DNA from: Oscillospiraceae bacterium
GTDB lineage: Bacteria > Bacillota > Clostridia > Oscillospirales > Oscillospiraceae
Length of the DNA stretch: 64,000 nt
Direction: 5' to 3'
Assembly (NCBI GenBank): GCA_015067525.1
Contig: SVMH01000002.1
Location: 1 to 64,000, forward strand
Part shown: positions 14,567 through 23,122 of the stretch, in pieces
How positions within the stretch are numbered: the stretch's first letter is position 1
How the letters are laid out: each line of letters starts with the position of its first letter
Program-made: the position numbers and the translations under genes
Notes under the pieces: generated by a model
What the model was told of the DNA's origin: nothing
Seen by the model: the letters and a program-made list of their open reading frames with translations, nothing else
Databases searched by the model: none

Positions 14567-14595
14567 TTGTGCTGTGCAGGCGAATCGTGTAGAAT
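14567..14595 (+). promoter_or_regulatory. promoter of the DUF1295 gene
   Basis: -35 TTGTGC (14567-14572), 17-base spacer, -10 TAGAAT (14590-14595), 35 bases before the start codon. Confidence 0.4.
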
Positions 14596-14630
14596 CATAC
14601 CGTTATCTATTTCATCAGGAGGTCATTGAT

Positions 14631-15434
14631 ATGTCCGCATTGCCCGCAACCATCTGGCTGCTGTTCGCGGCCGCTATGGTCATCAGTTCCATCGGTTTTA
14701 AAAATTACGTCTGGTTCATCTCCCTCGGCTACGGTTTCTCCATCGCCGGCGAAGGCCTGCTGATGCTGATCCTGTACGGCAAGACCCTCAGCGCCGGAAC
14801 CATTATCTGCTGCGTGCTGTTCATCCTCTACGGTCTGCGTCTGGGCGGCTACCTCGCCATCCGTGAGCTGAAGAGCAGCTCCTACAAGAAGAATATGACC
14901 GGCGAGATCAAGGACGGCAAGAGCGTGCCCTTCGGCGTGAAGATCGCCATCTGGGTCACCTGCGCGCTGCTGTACGCCACGCAGGTCTCCGCCGTGTTCT
15001 ATCGCCTGTACAACAACAGCGGCTCCAATGTCTGGACCTATGTGGGCGCTGCCGTGATGCTCTTCGGTGTCAGCTTCGAGTCTGCTGCCGACCTGCAGAA
15101 GAACGCCGCCAAGAAGGTCAATCCCAAGCGCTTTGTGGATACCGGTCTCTATCGCATCGTCCGCTGCCCCAACTATCTGGGCGAGATGATCTTCTGGACC
15201 GGCGTTGTCCTCTCCGGCATCGGCGCCGTTTCCGGCTGGCAGTGGGTCGTGGTGGCCATCGGCTATGTCGGCATCATCTTCGTCATGTTCTCCGGCGCCC
15301 GCCGTCTGGAACTGCGCCAGAACAAGAACTACGGTGCCGATCCCGAGTATCAGGCCTATGTCAAGACCGTGCCCATCCTGCTGCCCTTCATCCCGCTGTA
15401 CAGCGTGGAGAAGCACAAGTGGCTGGTTGCCTAA
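14631..15434 (+). CDS. DUF1295 / steroid 5-alpha-reductase-like membrane protein
   Basis: The 267-residue protein has about seven transmembrane helices and the C-terminal signature of the DUF1295/3-oxo-5-alpha-steroid dehydrogenase and isoprenylcysteine methyltransferase superfamily: GLYRIVRCPNYLGEMIFW (about 182-199), and a late GARRLELRQNKNYGADPEYQAY segment that binds the cofactor in relatives. The family reduces or methylates lipid-like substrates; which applies here is unknown. The start at 14631 has AGGAGGT seven bases upstream; an in-frame ATG at 14553 lies inside the upstream terminator region and was rejected. The gene stands alone with its own promoter and terminator. Confidence 0.78.
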   Translation: MSALPATIWLLFAAAMVISSIGFKNYVWFISLGYGFSIAGEGLLMLILYGKTLSAGTIICCVLFILYGLRLGGYLAIRELKSSSYKKNMTGEIKDGKSVPFGVKIAIWVTCALLYATQVSAVFYRLYNNSGSNVWTYVGAAVMLFGVSFESAADLQKNAAKKVNPKRFVDTGLYRIVRCPNYLGEMIFWTGVVLSGIGAVSGWQWVVVAIGYVGIIFVMFSGARRLELRQNKNYGADPEYQAYVKTVPILLPFIPLYSVEKHKWLVA

Positions 15435-15440
15435 AAAACA

Positions 15441-15478
15441 ATTCCCTCCAAAGGCTTAGCCTTTGGAGGGAGTTTTTT
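15441..15478. terminator. bidirectional terminator
   Basis: TCCCTCCAAAGGCT and AGCCTTTGGAGGGA form a long stem with A and T runs on the outside, between convergent genes. Confidence 0.9.
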
Positions 15479-15479
15479 C

Positions 15480-15917
15480 TTACAGGGGCATCCAGCTGCC
15501 GCTGCCGGTGGCCAGCAGCTTGCCGGTGGCGGCGTCGCGCAGCTCAGCGCGCTGACGGATGAGGCTGCGGCCGGCCTTGACGATGTAGACCGTCATCTCC
15601 AGCTCCATGCCGAATTCCACACCGCGGATAAAGGACACGGTCATGTCGGTGGTGGTGGCCTCGTTCTCGCCGGCGGTGAAGTTGGCCACAACGCCGAAGG
15701 CGGTGTCGAACATACCGGCGATGGCGCCGCCGTGGATGCCGCCCTTTTCGTTGATCTGCCACTTGAGGGTGGGGAAGGTGTAGGTGACGGACTGCTCTTC
15801 GTAGTTGCAGCGCTTGAGACTGCAGTGCATCATCTCGTCAAAGCCGCCGTCACCGAGGTTGAGATAGTGGCGGGACTTCTCCTCCACCAGATGGATCCAT
15901 GCTTGTTTCTTATCCAT
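15480..15917 (-). CDS. PaaI-family hotdog-fold thioesterase
   Basis: The 145-residue protein has the single hotdog fold of the PaaI/4HBT acyl-CoA thioesterases. The active-site stretch is visible as NEKGGIHGGAIAGMFDTAFG (about 57-76), with His and Asp at the usual places, followed by TTDMTVSFIRG. It should hydrolyse an aryl- or acyl-CoA ester in the cytoplasm; the natural substrate is unknown. A GAGGAG site precedes the ATG. It lies 45 bases after a small membrane-protein gene on the same strand. Confidence 0.85.
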   Translation of the reverse strand: MDKKQAWIHLVEEKSRHYLNLGDGGFDEMMHCSLKRCNYEEQSVTYTFPTLKWQINEKGGIHGGAIAGMFDTAFGVVANFTAGENEATTTDMTVSFIRGVEFGMELEMTVYIVKAGRSLIRQRAELRDAATGKLLATGSGSWMPL

Positions 15918-15962
15918 AGCGATTCTCCTCGTTCTTAATAATTGTTACAAAAAGTTGTTGTT

Positions 15963-16217
15963 CTACTTGTGTTTTCGATATTTTCTAACCTTTAAGCCCA
16001 ACCATATCATGAGCGCTGTCAGTAGCACGACAGAGCTAAGGATTAGATCGGGGTTCTTCTCGGTGATTCCAATAATTAGCAAAAGGGCAAATAGAGGAAA
16101 ACCGATCAGCGCAGTTATTCTGATAATTTTCAATTTTTTCTTGCTGTTTCCGGATGCAAAAGAGGAATCCAGAATATCTTCAATTGTTCCGAACAGGAAT
16201 TCAAAGATATACTCCAT
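15963..16217 (-). CDS. small two-helix membrane protein
   Basis: An 84-residue protein with a soluble, acidic first 25 residues, a basic stretch (SKKKLKIIR) and two hydrophobic helices (about 31-52 and 58-77) ending in RKYRKHK, so probably both ends face the cytoplasm. I do not recognise the family. The start at 16217 was chosen for its GAGGAG site nine bases upstream; the longer reading frame would begin close to the preceding guaB terminator. It is more AT-rich than its neighbours, which may mean recent arrival. Confidence 0.6.
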   Translation of the reverse strand: MEYIFEFLFGTIEDILDSSFASGNSKKKLKIIRITALIGFPLFALLLIIGITEKNPDLILSSVVLLTALMIWLGLKVRKYRKHK

Positions 16218-16295
16218 GCGATCGCTCTCCTCATACTTGGATGGTCCCATTATGCCATACAGAAATGAGAAAAGCAAATGCTTTGACTTTTGAGA

Positions 16296-16327
16296 AAAAA
16301 CACCCCCGGACACCGGTCCGGGGGTGC
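16296..16327 (-). terminator. terminator of guaB
   Basis: On the minus strand ACCCCCGGAC-CGGT-GTCCGGGGGTG is followed by TTTTTT, about 20 bases after the guaB stop codon. Confidence 0.88.
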
Positions 16328-16344
16328 GGTTGCAGATATGTAAC

Positions 16345-17847
16345 TTACACTTCCTGCTTGGAGGCGCGCAGCACCACGTCGTGAGCGCCGCCTTCCACGA
16401 TGGACACGCCGGACACCAGCGTCAGGCGGGCCTTCTGCTGGAGCTCCGGAATGGTCAGAGCGCCGCAGTTGCACATGGTGGAGCGGACCTTGGCCAGCGT
16501 GGTGGCCACGCCGTCAGCCAGATGGCCGGCATAGGGAACGTAGGAGTCCACGCCCTCTTCGAAGCTCAGCTTCTTGGCGCCGCCCATGTCGTAGCGCTGC
16601 CAGTTGCGGGCGCGGCTGGAGCCCTCGCCCCAGTACTCCTTCATGATGGTGCCGCCCACGTTGACCTTGATGGTGGGGCTCTCGTCGAAGCGGGCGAAGT
16701 AGCGGCCCAGCATCACGAAGTCAGCGCCCATGGCCAGAGCCAGCGTGATGTGGTGGTCGTGGACGATACCGCCGTCGGAGCAGACGGGGACGTAGATGCC
16801 AGTCTCCTCGAAATACTCGTCGCGGGCCTTGCACACCTCGATGAGGGCGGTAGCCTGACCGCGGCCGATGCCCTTGGTCTCGCGGGTGATGCAGATGGAG
16901 CCGCCGCCGATGCCGACCTTGATGAAGTCGGCGCCGCAGTCGGCCAGGAAACGGAAGCCCTCGCGGTCCACCACGTTGCCGGCGCCAACCTTGACGCTCT
17001 CACCATAGTGCTCGCGGATCCACTCGATGGTCAGCTTCTGCCACTCGGAGAAGCCCTCGGAGGAGTCGATGCACAGCACATCGGCACCGGCTTCCACCAG
17101 AGCAGGCACGCGCTCGGCGTAGTCACGGGTGTTGATGCCGGCGCCTACCACATAGCGCTTGTGGCTGTCCAGCAGTTCCAGAGGATTGCTCTTGTGGTTT
17201 TCGTAGTCCTTGCGGAACACAAAGGAGACCAGACGGCCCTCTGCGTCCACGATGGGCAGGGAGTTGAGCTTGTGATCCCAAATGATGTCGTTGGCGGCCT
17301 TCAGGGTGGTGCCCTCGGGCGCGGTGATCAGCTTGTCAAGGGGGGTCATGAAGGAGGAGACCTTCTCATCGGGGCTCATGCGGCTGACGCGGTAGTCGCG
17401 GCCGGTGACGATGCCCAGCAGCTTGCCGTGAGAAGTACCGTCGTCGGTGACAGCCACGGTGGAGTGGCCGGTCTGGGCCTTCAGCTCCAGAATGTCGGCC
17501 AGCGTCTGGTCGGGGGTGATGTTGGAGTTGCTCTCCACAAAGCCGGCCTTGTAGCCCTTGACAGCGGCCACCATAGCGGCTTCACTCTCCACCGTCTGGG
17601 AGCCATAGATAAAGCTGACGCCGCCTTCGCGTGCCAGAGCGATGGCCAGACGGGGGCCGGACACGGACTGCATAATGGCAGAGATCATGGGGATCTTCAG
17701 GGAGATAGCGGGCTTTTCACCCTTGCGGTAGCGGACCAGAGGCGTTTCCAGAGAAACGGCGGCGGGTACGCACTCGCTGGAGGAGTAGCCGGGGACCAGC
17801 AGGTATTCGTTGAAGGTATGGGACGGTTCAGAGAAGAAATAAGCCAT
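16345..17847 (-). CDS. guaB: IMP dehydrogenase
   Basis: The 500-residue enzyme oxidises IMP to XMP with NAD, the first step from the purine branch point to GMP. The (beta/alpha)8 barrel is interrupted by two CBS domains (about 105-225). The catalytic loop reads [12 protein letters not shown] with the nucleophile Cys319; most relatives have GIGPGSICTTR, so Pro and Thr are replaced, as in the longer Clostridia-type IMPDH. The late [19 protein letters not shown] segment is the flap region. It is transcribed away from the purine operon that begins 440 bases to the right, which supplies its substrate IMP. Confidence 0.93.
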   Translation of the reverse strand: MAYFFSEPSHTFNEYLLVPGYSSSECVPAAVSLETPLVRYRKGEKPAISLKIPMISAIMQSVSGPRLAIALAREGGVSFIYGSQTVESEAAMVAAVKGYKAGFVESNSNITPDQTLADILELKAQTGHSTVAVTDDGTSHGKLLGIVTGRDYRVSRMSPDEKVSSFMTPLDKLITAPEGTTLKAANDIIWDHKLNSLPIVDAEGRLVSFVFRKDYENHKSNPLELLDSHKRYVVGAGINTRDYAERVPALVEAGADVLCIDSSEGFSEWQKLTIEWIREHYGESVKVGAGNVVDREGFRFLADCGADFIKVGIGGGSICITRETKGIGRGQATALIEVCKARDEYFEETGIYVPVCSDGGIVHDHHITLALAMGADFVMLGRYFARFDESPTIKVNVGGTIMKEYWGEGSSRARNWQRYDMGGAKKLSFEEGVDSYVPYAGHLADGVATTLAKVRSTMCNCGALTIPELQQKARLTLVSGVSIVEGGAHDVVLRASKQEV

Positions 17848-17942
17848 GGGAACAACACCTCACATACAGATTTGAAAAAGGGACATTCCAGGCTCCGCAA
17901 GAAGATGAAATGTCCGATGGTCGTACTACAAGTATTTGAACA

Positions 17943-17971
17943 AGTATACCACTTTGTTCGCCGTTCGCCAA
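17943..17971 (-). promoter_or_regulatory. guaB promoter
   Basis: On the minus strand: -35 TTGGCG (17966-17971), 17-base spacer, extended -10 TGGTATACT (-10 at 17943-17948). The transcribed leader holds an inverted repeat, GGACATT (17881-17887) with AATGTCC (17909-17915), whose role is unknown. Confidence 0.55.
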
Positions 17972-18112
17972 CACCTAATTTTACAAAATATATGTAGAAA
18001 TTTCGGCGTGGTTTTTGACAGTTTCAACCATAAAAAGGGGAGAGGAAGAGAAGCATAAATAATTCTGAAGGCTGATATCAAAAGTAAGAATGATTTGGCT
18101 GAAATTTCCACA
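17972..18112. other. AT-rich intergenic stretch, nothing recognised
   Basis: The rest of the 438-base gap between guaB and purE. I find no open reading frame with a ribosome-binding site, no PurR-like palindrome and no guanine riboswitch core. The two divergent promoters lie at its edges. Confidence 0.5.
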
Positions 18113-18141
18113 TTGACGAAAAATTTGACGGAAGATATAAT
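18113..18141 (+). promoter_or_regulatory. promoter of the purine operon
   Basis: -35 TTGACG (18113-18118), 17-base spacer, consensus -10 TATAAT (18136-18141), just ahead of the ZTP riboswitch. Confidence 0.75.
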
Positions 18142-18158
18142 AGTCATATCATGAGAAA

Positions 18159-18229
18159 CTATGCGGCTACTGGCGGAAGTGGATGTACCACGAGGGAACC
18201 GTATAGAAAATGTGCCGACCGCCTGGGCA
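18159..18229 (+). promoter_or_regulatory. ZTP (pfl) riboswitch of the purine operon
   Basis: The aptamer shows both conserved parts: P1 formed by CTATGCGG and CCGTATAG around CTACTGGCGGAAGTGG...CCACGAGGGAA, and the hallmark CCGACCGCCTGGGCA (18215-18229). The ZTP riboswitch senses ZMP/ZTP, which builds up when 10-formyl-tetrahydrofolate is short, and turns on purine and one-carbon genes. A terminator hairpin starts at the last bases of the aptamer, so control is by transcription termination. Confidence 0.92.
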
Positions 18230-18265
18230 GACTGAACCTTCCCGAAGGTCGGTCTGTCCTTTTAG
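18228..18265 (+). terminator. riboswitch-controlled terminator before purE
   Basis: CAGACTGAACCTTC and GAAGGTCGGTCTG pair, followed by TCCTTTT. The first strand overlaps the 3' end of the ZTP aptamer, so ligand binding should prevent the hairpin. Confidence 0.8.
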
Positions 18266-18285
18266 CTTTTTGAGGAGGTTTGAGC

Positions 18286-18774
18286 ATGAAAGTAGGAATC
18301 GTCATGGGCAGCGTCAGCGACCTGCCTGTTGTCGAGAAAGGTATCAAGGTGCTGCAGGACTTCGGTGTACCTGTTGAGGTGCGGGTTCTCTCTGCTCACC
18401 GCTGCCCGGAAGAGGCTCGTGATTTTGCCGCCATCGCCCGCGAGAAGGGCTTTGGCGTGCTGATCGCCGCTGCCGGTATGGCGGCCCATCTGGCCGGCGC
18501 TCTGGCCGCCAACACCACGTTGCCCGTTATTGGAATTCCCTGCAAGTCCACCAATCTGGACGGCATGGACGCCCTGCTGAGCACCGTCATGATGCCTTCC
18601 GGCATCCCTGTGGCCACGGTAGCCATCGACGGCGCCAAGAATGCCGCTCTGCTGGCGATCCAGATCCTGGCTGTCACCGACGAGGGTCTTGCGAAGAAGC
18701 TGGCCGAGGCCAGAGAAAAAGAAACTGCCGCGGTTCTGGCCAAGGATGCCGAGCTGCGCGCCAAATATCACTAA
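18286..18774 (+). CDS. purE: N5-carboxyaminoimidazole ribonucleotide mutase
   Basis: The 162-residue enzyme is the class I PurE mutase of purine synthesis, moving the carboxyl group to make CAIR. The N-terminal GIVMGSVSDLPVV and the SAHRCPEE loop bind the nucleotide and place the catalytic His; GIPCKSTNLDGMDALLS is the second conserved loop. It is the first gene behind the ZTP riboswitch. I start at ATG 18286, seven bases after GAGGAGG, not the TTG two codons earlier. No purK is in the operon; it may be elsewhere or bicarbonate may be attached without it. Confidence 0.95.
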   Translation: MKVGIVMGSVSDLPVVEKGIKVLQDFGVPVEVRVLSAHRCPEEARDFAAIAREKGFGVLIAAAGMAAHLAGALAANTTLPVIGIPCKSTNLDGMDALLSTVMMPSGIPVATVAIDGAKNAALLAIQILAVTDEGLAKKLAEAREKETAAVLAKDAELRAKYH

Positions 18775-18808
18775 ATAACAACCATCAAGTCATTGGAGGA
18801 ATTAAAAA

Positions 18809-19489
18809 ATGGAACTGATTTACACCGGCAAGACCAAGAATGTGTACGCTCTGGAGAACGGCAACTGCCTGCTGAAGTTTAAGGATGACTGCACCGGCAA
18901 GGACGGTGTGTTTGATCCCGGTGAGAACAGCGTTGGCCTGACCATCGAGGGTGTGGGCGATGTGAACCTGCGCATGTCCATCTACTTCTTTGAGAAGATC
19001 AATGCCGCCGGCATCCGTACCCACTATGTCTCCGCCAATCTGGAAGACACCACCATGGAAGTTAAGGCTGCCAAGGTCTTCGGTAAGGGCCTGGAGGTCA
19101 TCTGCCGCTACAAGGCCGTGGGCTCCTTCTACCGCCGCTACAGCGATTACTGCGTGCTGGGTCAGGATCTGCCCGCCTACGTGGAGACCACCTTTAAGAA
19201 CGACGAGAAGGGCGATCCTCTGGTCACCAAGGACGGCCTGGTGGATCTGGGCGTCATGACCGCCGAGCAGTATGACGACCTGAAGACTATGACCCAGCAG
19301 ATCACCAAGATCGTGGCTGACGATCTGAAGGAAAAGGGTCTGGAGCTGTACGATATCAAGTTTGAGTTCGGCTACGACGCCGACGGCAAGGTAATGCTGA
19401 TCGACGAGATCGCCTCGGGCAATATGCGCGTTTATAAGAACGGCGAGTACATCGATCCTATGACCCTCAACGGCCTGTTCTTTGCGTAA
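18809..19489 (+). CDS. purC: SAICAR synthase
   Basis: The 226-residue enzyme joins aspartate to CAIR with ATP to form SAICAR. It has the SAICAR synthetase fold with [11 protein letters not shown] at the N-terminus (ATP lid), the [13 protein letters not shown] region and the metal/nucleotide end motif [19 protein letters not shown]. It is somewhat different from the E. coli type in the usual SPD motif region, as is common in Clostridia. Its stop codon overlaps the purF start (TAATG), so translation is coupled. Confidence 0.93.
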   Translation: MELIYTGKTKNVYALENGNCLLKFKDDCTGKDGVFDPGENSVGLTIEGVGDVNLRMSIYFFEKINAAGIRTHYVSANLEDTTMEVKAAKVFGKGLEVICRYKAVGSFYRRYSDYCVLGQDLPAYVETTFKNDEKGDPLVTKDGLVDLGVMTAEQYDDLKTMTQQITKIVADDLKEKGLELYDIKFEFGYDADGKVMLIDEIASGNMRVYKNGEYIDPMTLNGLFFA

Positions 19490-20910
19490 TGGGCGGTTTC
19501 TTCGGAGCGGTCGCGCACCGCGACGTCGTCAACGACGTATTTTTCGGCGTGGATTATCATTCCCATCTGGGTACACGCCGCGGCGGCATGGTGATCTATG
19601 ATCGGGACAGCGGCTACCAGCGCCAGATCCATAACATCGAGACCACGCCTTTCCGCACCAAGTTTGCCAAAGACCTGCCGGAGTTCTCCGGCTGCAGCGG
19701 CATCGGCTGCATCAGCGCCAGCGATCCCCAGCCTCTGCTGGTACGTTCCCACCTGGGCTTCTACGCCATCGCCATGGTGGGCCTCATCAACAACGCAGAT
19801 GAGCTGGTAGAGCAGTATTTCTCCGACCACGGCCATCAGTTCATGGCCATGAGTTCCGGCAAGGTCAACAGCACCGAGCTGGTGGCTGCCCTCATCAACC
19901 AGAAGGATTCGCTGGTGGAGGGCATCCTCCACGCGCAGGAGGTCATCGACGGCACCGCCACGGTGATCGTGCTGCAGGGCGATCGTATCATCGCTGCCCG
20001 CGATAAGATGGGCCGTTTGCCTATGCTGGTGGGCCGCAGCGAGGAAGGCTGTTGCGTATCCTTTGAGTCCTTTGCCTATCACAAGTTGGGATATGAAGAT
20101 GCCTATGAGCTGGGCCCCCGGGAGATCGTGGAAGTCACCGCCGACGGCTGGAAGACGCTGTCTCCCGCCGGCGAGGAGATGCGTATCTGCGGTTTCCTTT
20201 GGAGCTATTACGGCTATCCCAACTCCAATTACGAGGGCCGAAACGTGGAAGTCATGCGCTGCCGCAATGGCGAGATCATGGCGCTGGACGATGCCCGTGA
20301 CGGGCTGCTGCCCGATGTGGACATCGTGGCCGGTATGCCTGACTCCGGTATTCCCCACGCCATCGGTTACGCCAACGCCAGCCACAAGCCTTTCGGCCGT
20401 CCCTTCGTGAAGTACACCCCCACCTGGGCCCGTTCCTTCATGGGTACCAACCAGAAGGTGCGCAGCCAGGTGGCTGAGATGAAGCAGATCCCCGTGCCCG
20501 AACTGATCCGCGACAAGAAGCTGCTGCTGGTGGATGACTCTGTGGTGCGCGGCACCCAGTTGGGCGAGACGGTGGACTTTCTGCGCAACAGCGGCGCCAA
20601 GGAAGTGCATATGCGCTGTGCCTGCCCGCCTCTGGCCTATAGCTGCAAGTACCTGAACTTCTCCCGCAACCGCTCGGAGATGGACCTGCTGGTCCGCCGC
20701 GTCATCATGGAGCTGGAAGGGGAAGAGGGCTTCAACCACATCGACGAGTACACCGACCGCAGCACCGAACGCGGCCAGCGTATGCTGCAGGCCATCTGTG
20801 ACAAGTACGGTTTTGACTCCATGGGCTTCCAGAGTCTGGACGGCCTGTTGGACGCCATTGGCGTGGATCCCTGCAAGGTCTGCACTTACTGCTGGACCGG
20901 CAAAGAATAA
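19489..20910 (+). CDS. purF: PurF-like amidophosphoribosyltransferase lacking the N-terminal Cys
   Basis: The 473-residue protein has a class II glutaminase-like domain followed by a phosphoribosyltransferase domain with the PRPP loop KLLLVDDSVVRGTQ (about 343-356) and a C-terminal CKVCTYC cluster like the iron-sulfur ligands of the Bacillus enzyme. It catalyses, or should catalyse, the first committed purine step. The protein begins [12 protein letters not shown]: the nucleophilic Cys that must be residue 1 after Met removal is Gly, and no alternative start supplies one. The glutaminase half may therefore be inactive, with ammonia as nitrogen source or another subunit helping. Similar MGGFFG sequences occur in other Clostridia, so this is probably not a sequencing error. 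Confidence 0.85.
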   Translation: MGGFFGAVAHRDVVNDVFFGVDYHSHLGTRRGGMVIYDRDSGYQRQIHNIETTPFRTKFAKDLPEFSGCSGIGCISASDPQPLLVRSHLGFYAIAMVGLINNADELVEQYFSDHGHQFMAMSSGKVNSTELVAALINQKDSLVEGILHAQEVIDGTATVIVLQGDRIIAARDKMGRLPMLVGRSEEGCCVSFESFAYHKLGYEDAYELGPREIVEVTADGWKTLSPAGEEMRICGFLWSYYGYPNSNYEGRNVEVMRCRNGEIMALDDARDGLLPDVDIVAGMPDSGIPHAIGYANASHKPFGRPFVKYTPTWARSFMGTNQKVRSQVAEMKQIPVPELIRDKKLLLVDDSVVRGTQLGETVDFLRNSGAKEVHMRCACPPLAYSCKYLNFSRNRSEMDLLVRRVIMELEGEEGFNHIDEYTDRSTERGQRMLQAICDKYGFDSMGFQSLDGLLDAIGVDPCKVCTYCWTGKE

Positions 20911-20933
20911 TGACTGAGAAAGAGAGACGAGAT

Positions 20934-21932
20934 ATGAGCAACAGCAGCTTTTCCGCCTCCTACGCCGCTGCCGGCGTGGATATCACCGCCGGTTACCAGG
21001 CGGTGGAACTGATGAAGAAACACATCGCCCGTACCAAGACCTCCGGTGCCATTGACACCATCGGCGGTTTCGGCGGTTCGTTCCTGCTGGAACTGGCTGG
21101 CATGAAGGAGCCCGTGCTGGTCTCCGGTACCGACGGCTGCGGCACCAAGGTGAAGCTGGCCTTCCTGCAGAACAAGCACGACACCATCGGCATCGACGCC
21201 GTGGCTATGTGCGTCAACGACATCATCTGCTGCGGCGCCAAGCCCCTGTTCTTCCTGGACTATATTGCCTGCGGCAAGAACGTGCCCGAGAAGATTGCCG
21301 AGATCGTAGGCGGCGTGGCCGAAGGCTGCGTGCAGTCCGGTGCTGCCCTCATCGGCGGCGAGACTGCCGAGCATCCCGGTCTGATGCCTGTGGATGAGTA
21401 CGACCTGGCCGGCTTCGCTGTCGGTATCGTGGACAAGGAGAAGATGTTCGACAAGTCCACCATCAAGGCCGGCGACGTCATCGTGGCCATCCCCTCCAGC
21501 GGCGTCCATTCCAACGGCTTCTCTCTGGTGCGCAAGGTGTTCACCGAGGAGCAGCTCTCCGGCCCTCTGGGTGCGGAACTCCTGACGCCCACCCGCATCT
21601 ATGTCAAGGACATTCTGGCTCTGAACGAGAAGGTCACCATCAAGGCCTGCGCCCACATCACCGGCGGCGGCTTCTATGAGAACATCCCCCGCGCCCTGCC
21701 TGACGGTATCTGCGCCAGCATTGAGAAGAAGAACGTCCGCGTTCCCGAGATCTTCCACAAGATCGCCCAGGCCGGCAACGTGCCCGAGCGCGATATGTAC
21801 AACACCTACAATATGGGCGTTGGTATGTGCGTGGTGCTGGATGCTGCTGATGTGGATACTGCGCTGGAGCTGATCGGTGACGCCTATGTGCTGGGCGTGT
21901 GCGAAGAGGGCGAAGGAGTTAAGTTATGGTAA
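20934..21932 (+). CDS. purM: AIR synthase (phosphoribosylformylglycinamidine cyclo-ligase)
   Basis: The 332-residue ATP-dependent enzyme closes the imidazole ring to form AIR. The N-terminal YAAAGVDITAGYQAVE, the GTDGCGTKVKLAF nucleotide motif, NDIICCGAKPLFFLDY and HITGGGFYENIPR are all typical of PurM. The start is uncertain: an ATG at 20910 overlaps the purF stop (TAATG), while ATG 20934 fits the family length better and has a weak purine-rich site upstream. Its end overlaps purN by seven bases. Confidence 0.93.
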   Translation: MSNSSFSASYAAAGVDITAGYQAVELMKKHIARTKTSGAIDTIGGFGGSFLLELAGMKEPVLVSGTDGCGTKVKLAFLQNKHDTIGIDAVAMCVNDIICCGAKPLFFLDYIACGKNVPEKIAEIVGGVAEGCVQSGAALIGGETAEHPGLMPVDEYDLAGFAVGIVDKEKMFDKSTIKAGDVIVAIPSSGVHSNGFSLVRKVFTEEQLSGPLGAELLTPTRIYVKDILALNEKVTIKACAHITGGGFYENIPRALPDGICASIEKKNVRVPEIFHKIAQAGNVPERDMYNTYNMGVGMCVVLDAADVDTALELIGDAYVLGVCEEGEGVKLW

Positions 21933-22492
21933 AGGTAGCCGTGTTTGTCTCCGGCGGCGGCACCAACCTGCAGGCCATTCTGGACGCGCAGGGCTCGGTG
22001 ATCCGCCATGCCGAAGTGGCGCTGGTCATCGCCAGCCGCGCCGACGCCTACGCGCTGGAGCGCGCCAGGAAGCACGGCGTGCCCGGTGTGGTGCTGCGTG
22101 ACGAGGCCGATATCCAGCGCACACTGGAGGAGTACGGCATCGGCCTGATCGTGCTGGCCGGCTATATGCGCATCCTCTCTTCCGAGTTCACCGCCCGCTG
22201 GGACAAGCGGATCTTAAATGTCCACCCCTCGCTGATCCCGTCCTTCTGCGGCAAGGGTATGTACGGCTTGCGCGTGCATGAGGCCGCCCTTGACTACGGC
22301 GTCAAGGTCACCGGCGCTACCGTACATTTCGTCAACGAGGTGCCCGACGGCGGCGAGATCATCTACCAGAAAGCCGTGGATATCAAACCCGACGACACCC
22401 CCGAGATCCTGCAGCGCAGGGTGATGGAGCAGGCCGAGTGGATCCTGCTGCCCCGCGCTATCGAAAAAGTTGCAAAGGAGATGCTGGCATGA
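21926..22492 (+). CDS. purN: GAR transformylase (folate-dependent)
   Basis: The 188-residue enzyme transfers a formyl group from 10-formyl-tetrahydrofolate to GAR. It shows the N-terminal VFVSGGGTNLQAI phosphate loop, the NVHPSLIPSFCGKGMYG motif with the catalytic Asn/His pair and the GATVHFVNEVPDGGEII region with the catalytic Asp. AAGGAGTT lies just before the ATG, inside the end of purM. It depends on formyl-folate, the pool made by the fhs gene 7 kb downstream and sensed indirectly by both ZTP riboswitches. Confidence 0.95.
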   Translation: MVKVAVFVSGGGTNLQAILDAQGSVIRHAEVALVIASRADAYALERARKHGVPGVVLRDEADIQRTLEEYGIGLIVLAGYMRILSSEFTARWDKRILNVHPSLIPSFCGKGMYGLRVHEAALDYGVKVTGATVHFVNEVPDGGEIIYQKAVDIKPDDTPEILQRRVMEQAEWILLPRAIEKVAKEMLA

Positions 22493-23121
22493 CCGATCTG
22501 TTGACTTTCCTGAAGGAGACTTCCTATCCCGGCCGCGGTATCGTGGTGGGTAAGGACCGCGTGTACTATTTCATTATGGGCCGCAGCGAGAACAGCCGTA
22601 ACCGTGTGTTTGTGGAGACCGAGGACGGTATCCGCACCGAGGCCCATGATCCCGCCAAGCTGAGCGATCCCAGCCTCATCATCTATCATCCTGTCCGCCG
22701 CGTGGAAAAGGGCCTGATCGTCACCAACGGTGACCAGACCGACACCATCCGAGACTATGACGATTTCCGCGCAGGTCTGATGACGCGGGAGTATGAGCCC
22801 GATTTCCCCAACTATACGCCCAGAATCTCTGCCATGATCTATCCCGACGGCAGCTTCGATATCTCCATCCTCAAGCATAAGGACGGCCGCTGCCTGCGCG
22901 AGTTCTTCTGCTACGAAGGCTGCGAGGAAGGGAAGGGTTACTTTATCAGCACCTATCAGGGTGACGGCAGCCCCCTGCCCACCTTCGCCGGTGAGCCCAT
23001 GGAAGTGACCATGCCCGAGGCCGATGAGGTCTGGGCTGCCCTGAACAGCGACAACAAGGTTTCCCTGTACGCCAACGTCAATGGTCAGGTGACCATCTAC
23101 AATAAGCATTTGGAGGGTTAA
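22489..23121 (+). CDS. purO: archaeal-type IMP cyclohydrolase (PurO family)
   Basis: The 210-residue protein matches the IMP_cyclohyd family first found in archaea, seen in the N-terminal YPGRGIVVGKDRVYYFIMG and SRNRVFVETE and in later NYTPRISAMIY. It should close the second purine ring, turning FAICAR into IMP. It replaces the MGS-like cyclohydrolase domain that most bacteria fuse to AICAR transformylase as PurH; the separate transformylase is encoded one base downstream. Start and purN stop overlap (ATGA). The pairing of the two genes makes the assignment convincing. Confidence 0.88.
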   Translation: MTDLLTFLKETSYPGRGIVVGKDRVYYFIMGRSENSRNRVFVETEDGIRTEAHDPAKLSDPSLIIYHPVRRVEKGLIVTNGDQTDTIRDYDDFRAGLMTREYEPDFPNYTPRISAMIYPDGSFDISILKHKDGRCLREFFCYEGCEEGKGYFISTYQGDGSPLPTFAGEPMEVTMPEADEVWAALNSDNKVSLYANVNGQVTIYNKHLEG

Positions 23122-23122
23122 C

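Noticed and set aside
17881..17915. Guanine or purine riboswitch in the guaB leader
   Set aside because: There is only a short inverted repeat; the conserved purine-aptamer loops are absent.
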